Origin: Petrosia ficiformis | Lineage: Eukaryota > Porifera > Demospongiae > Haplosclerida > Petrosiidae | Direction: 5' to 3' | NCBI GenBank assembly: GCA_947044365.1 | Contig: OX345651.1 | Location: forward strand, 5,325,926-5,389,925 | DNA: 64,000 nt | Made by a program: the position numbers and the translations under genes | The notes under the pieces: model-generated | What the model was told of the DNA's origin: nothing | Database searches by the model: none | What the model saw: only the letters and a program-made list of their open reading frames with translations | Shown here: positions 1 through 9,985 of the stretch, piece after piece | Numbering within the stretch: the stretch's first letter is position 1 | How the letters are laid out: the number at the start of each line of letters is the position of its first letter

Positions 1-2330
1 CCTTCAACCCAACTGATAGTAACACAAGTACCTGTGCATCCAACATTCGCAGAACTTCTAACACTTCAACCCAACCGATAGGCAGGCACACAAGTACCTG
101 TGTGGCCAACATGCACAGAAATTTCAACAATTCAACCCAACCGATAGGCAGGCACACAAGTACCTGTGCATCCAACATCTGCAGAACTTCCAAAACTTCA
201 ACCCAATCTATAGGTACACAAGTCCCTGTGCATCCAACATCCGCAGAACTTCCAACACTTCAACCCAACCGATAGGCAGGCACACAAGTACCTGTGTGGC
301 CAACATGCACAGAACTTCCAACACTTCAACCCAATCGATCGGTACACATGTACCTGTGCATCCAACATCCGCAGAACTTCCAACACTTCAACCCAACCGA
401 TAGGCAGGCACAAAAGTACCTGTGTGGCCAACATGCGCAGTACTTCGAACACTTCATCCCATCCGATAGGCACACAAGTACCTGTGCATCCAACATCCAC
501 AGAACTTCCAACCGATAGGCACGCACAAAAGTACCTGTGTGGCCAACATGCGCAGAACTTCGAACACTTCATCCCAACCGATAGGCACAGAAATACCTGT
601 GCATCCAACATCCGCAGAACTTCCAACTCCTCAACCCAACCGATAGGCAGGCACAAAAGTACCTGTGTGGCCAACATGCGCAGAACTTCCAAAACTTCAA
701 CCCAATCTATAGGTACACAAGTCCCTGTGCATCCAACATCCGCAGAACTTCCAACACTTCAACCCAACCGATAGGCAGGCACACAAGTACCTGTGTGGCC
801 AACATGCACAGAACTTCCAACACTTCAACCCAATCGATAGGTACACATGTACCTGTGCATCCAACATCCGCAGAACTTCGAACACTTCAAACCAATCGAT
901 ACACACACCAAGTACCTGTGCAGCCAACTTTTCTGAAGGGAAGATGGTACTAATATACAGTGTGTTAGCACACCTCTCCCGGCAGAACTTCCAACACTTC
1001 AACCCAATCAATAGGTACACAAGTACCTGTGCATCCAACATCCGCAGAACTTCCAACACTTCAACCCAACCGATAGGCAGGCACACAAGTACCACTGTGG
1101 CCAACATGCACAGAACTTCCAACACTTCAACCCAACCGATAGGCAGGCACACAAGTACCACTGTGGCCAACATGCACAGAACTTCCAACACTTCAACCCA
1201 ACCGATAGGCAGGCACACAAGTACCTGTGTGGCCAACATGCGCAGAACTTCCAAAACTTCAACCCAATCTATAGGTACACAAGTACCTGTGCATCCAACA
1301 TCCGCAGAACTTCCAACACTTCAACCCAACCGATAGGCACACAAGTACCTGTGCATCCAATATGTGCAGAACTTCCAACATTTCAACCCAATCGATACGT
1401 ACACAAGTACCTGCGCATCCAACATCCACAAAACTTCCAACACTTCAACCCAACCGATAGGCAAGCACACAAGTACCTGTGTGGCCAACATGCGCAGAAC
1501 TTCCAAAACTTCAACCCAATCTATAGGTACACAAGTACCTGTGCATCCAACATCCGCAGAACTTCCAACACTTCAACCCAACCGATAGGCACACAAGTAC
1601 CTGTGCATCCAATATGTGCAGAACTTCCAACATTTCAACCCAATCGATACGTACACAAGTACCTGCGCATCCAACATCCACAAAACTTCCAACACTTCAA
1701 CCCAACCGATAGGCAAGCACACAAGTACCTGTGTGGCCAACATGCGCAGAACATCCAACACTTCAACCCAATCGATAGGTACACAAGTACCTGTGCATCT
1801 AACATCCGCAGAACTTCCAACACTTCAACCCAACCGATAGGCAGGCACACAAGTGCCTGTGTGGCCAACATGCACAGAACTTCCAACACTTCAACCTAAT
1901 CGATAGGTACACAAGTCCCTGTGCATCCAACATCCGCAGAACTTCCAACACTTCAACCCAACCGATAGGTACACAAGTACCTGTGCATCCAACTTCCGCA
2001 GAACTTCCAGCACTTCAACACAACCAATAGACAGGCACAGAAGTACCAGGGTGGCCAACTTGTCTGAAAGATGGTATAGCATACTGTGTGTAGCACAACT
2101 CTTCCATCCAGCAGCAGAACTTCGATCACTTCATCCCAACCGAGATGCACACAAGTACCTGTGCATCCAACATGCGCAGAACTTCCAACACTTCAACCCA
2201 ATCGATAGGCACACAAGTACCTGCGCACCCAACATCCGCAGAACTTCCAACACTTCAACCCAACTGATAGGCAGGCACAAAAGTACCTGTCTGGCCAACT
2301 TGTCCGAAGAGAAGAGAATACTTACACACA
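1..2330. repeat. Tandem satellite, 62-66 bp unit
   Basis: The whole stretch is a tandem array. Each unit contains the blocks CTTCAACCCAACCGATAGG, CACACAAGTACCTGTG and CCAACAT plus CAGAACTTCC. The spacing is 66 bp where AGGC is doubled (for example between 1072 and 1138) and about 62 bp elsewhere. Units alternate between a 'GTGTGGCCAACATGC' and a 'GTGCATCCAACATCC' variant. A 252 bp higher-order duplication is visible (about 1352-1603 and 1604-1855). Open frames on both strands follow from repeat units without stops and are not genes. Confidence 0.93.
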
Positions 2331-5300
2331 AGTGTAAACACAACTTGCTCAACACAACTCCCAACATACTCTGACAGACTATATGAACAACAATTTAGTC
2401 TTAACCTACACCTCTGTAATATAGTACTACCTCCACTTGTGACAACTGTGTTTACAAGAAAACCAACCGGTAGGCACTGGAGTACCTGTGCAGCCAACTT
2501 GTCTGAGGGAAGATGGTACTAACATACAGTGTGTTAGCACAACTATCCCAGCAGAACTTCCTACACTTCATCACAACCGATAGGCACACAAGTACCTGTG
2601 CATCCAACATCTCTGAAGGGAAGATGGCACTAACATACAGTGAGTTAGCAAAACTCTCCCAACACATCAAACCAACCGATAGACACGGGAGTACCTGTGC
2701 AGCCAACATCTTCGGAAGTTCCAACACTTCAACCCAACTGATAGGCACACAAGTACCTGTGCATCCAACATCCACAGGACTTCCAACACTTCAACCCAAC
2801 CGATTGGCACACTAGTACCTGTGCATCCCAACATCCGTAGAACTTCCAACACTTCAACCCAACTGATAGGCACACAAGTACCTGTGCATCCAACATGCGT
2901 AGAACTTCCATCTCTTCAACCCAACCGATTCGAACACTAGTACCTGTGCATCCAACATACGTACAATTTCCAACACTTCAACCCAACTGATAGGCACACT
3001 AGTAGCTGTCCATCCATCATCCGTAGAACTTCCAACACTTCAACCCAACCGATAGGCACACAAGAACCTGTGCAGCCATCATCTCCGAAGGGCAGAATAC
3101 TTACACACAAGTGTAAACACAACTTGCCCAACACAACTCCCAACATACTCTGACAGACTATATGAACAACAATTTAGCCTGAACCTACACCTCTATAATA
3201 TAGTACTACCACAACTGTGTTTACAACTAAACCAACCGGTAGGCACACAAGGAAGCCAGCATCTCTGGATGGATGATAGTCCAACGCACAACGCTCTAAA
3301 CAACGCTCTCCCTCCAGAACTTCCAACTCTTCAAACCAACCGATAGGCACACCAAGTACCTGTGGAGCCAACTTGTCTGAAGGGAATTCCGATGGTACTA
3401 ACATACAGAGTGTTAGCAGCAAATCTCTCCCAACACATCAAACCAACCGATAGACACTGGAGTACCTGTGCATCCAACATCCTCAGAAGTTCCAACACTT
3501 CAACCCAACTGATAGGCACACTAGTACCTGAGCATCCAACATGCGTAGAACTTCCAACACTTCAACCCAACCGATTGGCACACTAGTACCTGTGCATCCA
3601 ACATACGTACAACTTCCAACACTTCAACCCAACCGATAGGCACACAAGAACCTGTGCAGCCAACATCTCCGAAGGGAAGAATACATACACACAAGTGGAA
3701 ACACAACTCGCCCAACACAACTCCCAACATACTCTGACAGACTATATGAACAATAATTTAGTCTGAACCTACACCTCTATAATATAGTACTATCTCCACT
3801 TGTGACAACTGTGTTTACAACAAAGCCAACCGGTAGGCACACAAGGAAGCCAACATCTCTGGATGGATGATAGTCCGACACACAACGGTCTAAACAACGC
3901 TCTCCCTCCAGAACTTCCAACACTTCAAACCAACCGATAGGCAGGCACACAAGTAGTACCTGTGCAGCCAACTTGTCTGAAGGGAAGATGGCACACAAGG
4001 AAGCCAACATCTCTGGATGGAGAATAGTACCTACACCCACCCAATTGTCTAAACAACACTCCCCCTCCAGAACTTCCAACACTTCAAACCAATCGATATG
4101 CACACTAAGTACCTGTGCAGCCAACTTGTCTGAGGGAAGATGGTACTAACATACAGTGTGTTAGCACAACTCTCCCGGCAGAACTTCCTACACTTCAACC
4201 CAACCGATAGGCACACAAGTACCTGCGCATCCAACATCTCTGAAGGGAAGATGGCACTAACATGCAGTGTGTTAGCACAACTCTCCCAACACATCAAACC
4301 AACCGATAGACACTGGAGTACCTGTGCAGCCAACATTTCTGAAGGGAAGTTGGTACTAACATACAGTGTGTTAGCAGCAAATCTCTCCCAACACATCAAA
4401 CCAACCGATAGACACAGGAGTACCGGTGCATCCAACATCCTTGGAAGTTCCAACACTTCAACCCAACTGATAGGCACACAAGTACCTGCGCATCCAACAT
4501 CTCTGAAGGGAAGATGGCACTAACATGCAGTGTGTTAGCACAACTCTCCCAACACATCAAACCAACCGATAGACACTGGAGTACCTGTGCAGCCAACATT
4601 TCTGAAGGGAAGTTGGTACTAACATACAGTGTGTTAGCAGCAAATCTCTCCCAACACATCAAACCAACCGATAGACACAGGAGTACCGGTGCATCCAACA
4701 TCCTTGGAAGTTCCAACACTTCAACCCAACTGATAGGCACACAAGTACCTGCGCATCCAACATCTCTGAAGGGAAGATGGCACTAACATGCAGTGTGTTA
4801 GCACAACTCTCCCAACACATCAAACCAACCGATAGACACTGGAGTACCTGTGCAGCCAACATTTCTGAAGGGAAGTTGGTACTAACATACAGTGTGTTAG
4901 CAGCAAATCTCTCCCAACACATCAAACCAACCGATAGACACAGGAGTACCGGTGCATCCAACATCCTTGGAAGTTCCAACACTTCAACCCAACTGATAGG
5001 CACACAAGTACCTGTGCATCCAACATCCACAGGACTTCCAACACTTCAACCCAACTGATAGGCACACAAGTTCCTGTGCATCCAACATGCGTAGAACTTC
5101 CAACACTTCCAACCCAACCGATTGGCACACTGGTACCTGTGCATCCAACATCCGTAGAACCTTCCAACACTTCAACCCAACCGATTGGCACACTAGTACC
5201 TGTGCATCCAACACTTCAACCCAACTGATAGGCACACAACTACCTGTGCATCCAACATCCGCTGAACTTCCAACACTTCAACCCAACTGATTGGCACACT

Positions 5301-6366
5301 AGTACCTGTGCATCCAACATCCGTAGAACTTCCAACACTTCAACCCAGCCGATTGGCACACTAGTACCTGTGCATCCAACATCTGTAGAACTTCCAACAC
5401 TTCAACCCAACCGATAGGCACACTAGTATCTGTGCATCCAACATCCGTAGAACTTCCAACACTTCAACCCAACCGATAGGTACACTAGTATCTGTGCATC
5501 CAACATCCGTAGAACTTCCAACACTTCAACCCAACCGATAGGCGCACAAGAACCTGTACAGCCAACATCTCCGAACGGAAGAATACTTACACACAAGTGG
5601 AAACACAACTTGCGCAACACAACTCCCAACATATTCTGACAGACTATATGAACAACAATTTAGTCTGAACCTACACCTCTATAATATAGTACTACCTCCA
5701 CTTGTGACAACTGTGTTTACAACAAAACCAACCGGTAGGCACACAATAAATCCAACATCTCTGGATGGATGATAGTCCGACACACAACGGTCTAAACAAC
5801 GCTCTCCCTCCATAACTTCCAACACTTCAAACCAACCGATAGGCAGGCACACAAGTACCTGGGTGGCCAACTTGTGTGAAAGATGGTATAGCATACTGTG
5901 TGTTAGCACAACTCTTCCAACAGCAGAATTTCCAACACTTCAACCTAACCGATAGGTACACTGCATCCAACATTTCTGAAGGGAAGATGGCACTAACATA
6001 CAGTGAGTTAGCAGAAATCTCTCCCAACACATCAAACCAACCGATAGACACTGGAGTACCTGTACAGCCAACATTTCTGAAGGGGAGATGGTACTCACAC
6101 ACAGTGTGCGCACCACTCTTAGCAGAACTTCCAACCCTTCAACCCATCTGATAGGCAGTGACACAAGTACCTGGGTGGCCAACTTGTGTGAAAGATGGTA
6201 TAGCATACTGTGTGTTAGCACAACTCTTCCAACAGCAGAATTTCCAACACTTCAACCTAACTCATAGGCAGGCACACAAGTACCTGTGCATCCAACATCC
6301 GTAGAACTTCCAACACTTCAAACCAACCGATTGTCACACAAGCACCTGTGCAGCCAACATCTCCGA
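2331..6366. repeat. Satellite continued, mosaic of three modules
   Basis: The 62-66 bp unit continues, but is interleaved with two other modules. One, about 130 bp, contains CTTACACACAAGTG and CTGACAGACTATATGAAC and recurs near 2319-2457, 3095-3216, 3680-3812 and 5579-5722. The other contains TCTGAAGGGAAGATGG followed by CAGTGTGTTAGCA. No coding signal is convincing. The mosaic suggests repeated unequal exchange among related arrays. Confidence 0.88.
4205..5014. repeat. 263 bp higher-order repeat, three copies
   Basis: The landmark TGAAGGGAAGATGGCACTAA occurs at 4241, 4504 and 4767, exactly 263 bp apart. The intervening sequence looks essentially identical in all three, so this is a recent higher-order amplification inside the older satellite. 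Confidence 0.9.
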
Positions 6367-6376
6367 AGGGAAGAAA

Positions 6377-6680
6377 ATTCTATCATAATTTGACTTTTTA
6401 CCCTGAACTATAGCCTTTGTACTGATTTTTCATTGCAAAATGAATTATTTGAGATTGAGCCGAAACTGTTCCTAGAGTTAGATAATGATGTCCTTAATAT
6501 GTTTCCAAAGTTGTTTTGTTCAATAATATTATGTGTTTGAACCGTGAGCGTTTTAATATTCTATCAAAATTTGAATTTTTACCCTGAACTATAGCCTTTG
6601 TACTGATTTTTCATTGCAAAATGTATCATTTCAGATTGAGCAGTAACTGTTCCTAGAGTTAGATAATAATGTCCTTTGGC
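6377..6680. repeat. 181 bp diverged direct duplication
   Basis: Sequence starting ATTCTATCATAATTTGAC at 6377 returns as ATTCTATCAAAATTTGAA at 6558. It is followed in both copies by the shared block CCCTGAACTATAGCCTTTG and then GTTCCTAGAGTTAGATAAT. I see no gene here. Confidence 0.8.
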
Positions 6681-7196
6681 TTGTAAAATTTTGTGGTTAT
6701 TTTTGAAGATGAGATTGTTATAATTAAAAATTGCTAAGGAAATGCTGATAAGCCTTCTTGTCTCAGAAATATCGATTGAACCCATATTACTGCACTTGTA
6801 ATTCAAACTATGATAGTAACTTTAACACTTCCTTAACGCACTCTTAACACGATTACAATACAGTTTTTGCACATCTTTAATATTTTAAACTCAATTTTAA
6901 CGCAATGTGAATTCAACTACAACACACTTTTTAACATAATTATTCTTAATGCGATTGTAATGCATTTTAAACGCATCTTAATGCAATTGTAACGCAATTT
7001 ATAATGCATTGTTAATGCGCTTATAACGTAATTACATTGCAATTACAATGCATTGTTAAAACTTTCCTAACTCATTCCTAACACAATTATATCGCAATTT
7101 CATTTTCATTATATTGTGTTTATGATGCAATTAAAACGCAAATTATAATGCTATTTAAAGCAATGTTAATGGCAGGTTAGTAAAACATCAAGTATG
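6681..7196. other. AT-rich DNA with irregular AACGCAATT-type repeats
   Basis: No gene is visible. From about 6820 to 7170 short degenerate words such as TTAACGCA, ATGCAATT and AATGCATT recur every 10 to 20 bp. This looks like a decayed simple satellite leading into the G-rich array. Confidence 0.6.
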
Positions 7197-8613
7197 GGGT
7201 TAGGGGGTGTGGCTTGGGGTCTAGGGTCAAGGGTGGGGTTAGGGGGTGTGGCTTGGGGTCTAGGGTCAAGGGTGGGGTTAGGGGGTGTGGCTTGGGGTCT
7301 AGGGTCAAGGGTGGGGTTAGGGGGTGTGGCTTGGGGTCTAGGGTCAAGGGTGGGGTTAGGGGGTGTGGCTTGGGGTCTAGGGTCAAGGGTGGGGTTAGGG
7401 GGTGTGGCTTGGGGTCTAGGGTCAAGGGTGGGGTTAGGGGGTGTGGCTTGGGGTCTAGGGTCAAGGGTGGGGTTAGGGGGTGTGGCTTGGGGTCTAGGGT
7501 CAAGGGTGGGGTTAGGGGGTGTGGCTTGGGGTCTAGGGTCAAGGGTGGGGTTAGGGGGTGTGGCTTGGGGTCTAGGGTCAAGGGTGGGGTTAGGGGGTGT
7601 GGCTTGGGGTCTAGGGTCAAGGGTGGGGTTAGGGGGTGTGGCTTGGGGTCTAGGGTCAAGGGTGGGGTTAGGGGGTGTGGCTTGGGGTCTAGGGTCAAGG
7701 GTGGGGTTAGGGGGTGTGGCTTGGGGTCTAGGGTCAAGGGTGGGGTTAGGGGGTGTGGCTTGGGGTCTAGGGTCAAGGGTGGGGTTAGGGGGTGTGGCTT
7801 GGGGTCTAGGGTCAAGGGTGGGGTTAGGGGGTGTGGCTTGAGGTCTAGGGTCAAGGGTGGGGTTAGGGGGTGTGGCTTGGGGTCTAGGGTCAAGGGTGGG
7901 GTTAGGGGGTGTGGCTTGGGGTCTAGGGTCAAGGGTGGGGTTAGGGGGTGTGGCTTGGGGTCTAGGGTCAAGGGTGGGGTTAGGGGGTGTGGCTTGGGGT
8001 CTAGGGTCAAGGGTGGGGTTAGGGGGTGTGGCTTGGGGTCTAGGGTCAAGGGTGGGGTTAGGGGGTGTGGCTTGGGGTCTAGGGTCAAGGGTGGGGTTAG
8101 GGGGTGTGGCTTGGGGTCTAGGGTCAAGGGTGGGGTTAGGGGGTGTGGCTTGGGGTCTAGGGTCAAGGGTGGGGTTAGGGGGTGTGGCTTGGGGTCTAGG
8201 GTCAAGGGTGGGGTTAGGGGGTGTGGCTTGGGGTCTAGGGTCAAGGGTGGGGTTAGGGAGTGTGGCTTGGGGTCTAGGGTCAAGGGTGGGGTTAGGGGGT
8301 GTGGCTTGGGGTCTAGGGTCAAGGGTGGGGTTAGGGGGTGTGGCTTGGGGTCTAGGATCAAGGGTGGGGTTAGGGGGTGTGGCTTGGGGTCTAGGGTCAA
8401 GGGTGGGGTTAGGGGGTGTGGCTTAAGGTCTAGGGTCAAGGGTGGGGTTAGGGGGTGTGGCTTGGGGTCTAGGGTCAAGGGTGGGGTTAGGGGGTGTGGC
8501 TTGGGGTCTAGGGTCAAGGGTGGGGTTAGGGGGTGTGGCTTGGGGTCTAGGGTCAAGGGTGGGGTTAGGGGGTGTGGCTTGGGGTCTAGGGTCAAGGGTG
8601 GGGTTAGGGGGTG
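7197..8613 (+). repeat. G-rich 39 bp satellite, about 36 copies
   Basis: A 39 bp unit is repeated about 36 times with only a handful of substitutions (near 7841, 8258, 8356 and 8425). Each unit holds GGGGTTAGGGGG, GGGGTCTAGGG and TCAAGGG, all one or two changes from a telomeric-type repeat. Because 39 is divisible by three and the unit has few stops, long frames run through both strands. They are side effects of the repeat. The plus strand has many G-runs spaced for G-quadruplexes. The array runs directly into a TTTAGGG tract, so it may have grown from telomere-like sequence. Confidence 0.95.
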
Positions 8614-8640
8614 TTTAGGGTTTAGGGTTTAGGGTTTAGG
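8614..8640 (+). repeat. Short TTTAGGG tract
   Basis: Just under four TTTAGGG units join the G-rich satellite to ATGTCCC-rich DNA. The tract ends TTTAGGCCT, the same ending as the long TTTAGGG array at 60496-60697. Confidence 0.93.
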
Positions 8641-8850
8641 CCTTCTATATGTCCCTTTTTATGTCCTTTTAGCCGATTTATGTCCCTAATATGTCCCTAA
8701 ACAGAAAATAGCGGGGACATATCGATTCCAAAGGGACATATCAATATGTCCCTCATCGCAAAAAATAATTCCAGAGGGACATATTAATATGTCCCTGTAT
8801 CACTAAAAATAGTTTTGTATGTCCCTCGTCTAATTTAACTTATTCCTTGG
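8641..8850. repeat. Cluster of ATGTCCC / GGGACAT motifs
   Basis: About ten copies of ATGTCC(C/T) in both orientations lie here, some as near-palindromes such as GGGACATATTAATATGTCCC. The same motif family fills 13430-15000 and 60700-63200. Function unknown. Confidence 0.8.
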
Positions 8851-9312
8851 GAAATTAGTCAAAGTTATATGTGCGTTGTTGTGTTTTTTGTTATTGAGAT
8901 AGATCTTTTTGTGAATTGGAATACAGTTTTTCAAACTCTTGGAGGTGCTCAAGAAATATTCTCAAAGCCTTAGGAACACAAATGTTAGTGAGCAATTTAG
9001 TTAAATTAGAGAATTTTATGTTGTAAATCTTCTGGTTTTGTTTTTGTATAATTTTAAATTGAGCCTTCATCATTGTTTGTTTGGAAAAAATTTTTGGAAA
9101 TATTTTCAATATACATCCATTAAATAAAAGCATGAGATTATAGGAAAATAAACAATGACTCCGTCAAAATAATATTTTAATAGATGAATATATAATTGTA
9201 TCACCAAACTAAAGATTTCATAGACCTGTTTGATTAGATATATATGTAATTTGATAACAACTAGTAGATATGTAAATGAAATTTTATTTTGTTGTATGCA
9301 GAAAGTAAACAT
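8851..9312. other. AT-rich intergenic DNA, no supported gene
   Basis: Only short, low-complexity minus-strand frames are present, with no splice-compatible extension that I could find. I see no recognisable feature. Confidence 0.5.
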
Positions 9313-9985
9313 GGTTGTTTAAATGAAATACATAAAGAACATAAAGTATTGGGTGATAATTAATTGGAGGGTAAATAATTGTGTATTATATTATTAAAGT
9401 AACTGAACTTGGTTGTTTAAATGAAATACATAAAGAACATAAAGTATTGGGTGTTAAATAATTGGAGGATAAATAATTGTGTATTATATTATTAAAGTAA
9501 CTGAACTTGGTTGTTTAAATGAAATACATAAAGAACATAAAGTATTGGGTGATAAATAATGGGAGGATAAATAATTGTGTATTATATTATTAAAGTAACT
9601 GAACTTGGTTGTTTAAATGAAATACATAAAGAACATAAACTATGGGGTGATAATTAATTGGAGGGTAAATAATTGTGTATTATATTATTAAAGTATCTGA
9701 ACTTGGTTGTTTAAATGAGATACATAAAGAACATAAAGTATTGGGTGATAAATAATTGGAGGATAAATAATTGTGTATTATATTATTAAAGTAACTGAAC
9801 TTGGTTGTTTAAATGAAATACATAAAGAACATAAACTATGGGGTGATAATTAATTGGAGGGTAAATAATTGTGTATTATATTATTAAAGTAACTGAACTT
9901 GGTTGTTTAAATGAAATACATAAAGAACATAAAGTATTGGGTGATAAATAATTGGAGGATAAATAATTGTGTATTATATTATTTT
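9313..9985. repeat. 98 bp tandem repeat, seven copies
   Basis: GGTTGTTTAAATGA recurs at 9313, 9411, 9509, 9607, 9705, 9803 and 9901, always 98 bp apart and with few differences. The last copy ends at the stop codon of the minus-strand gene, so the array forms its 3' flank. Confidence 0.93.

Noticed and set aside
198..6221. Many 60 to 185 codon frames on both strands
   Set aside because: All are translations of the 62-66 bp satellite; the same peptide words recur in every unit and there is no start, splice or promoter context.
7177..8632. Open frames of about 470 codons on both strands
   Set aside because: They are produced by a 39 bp repeat whose length is divisible by three and which lacks stops in several frames; the encoded 13-residue repeats are pure satellite.
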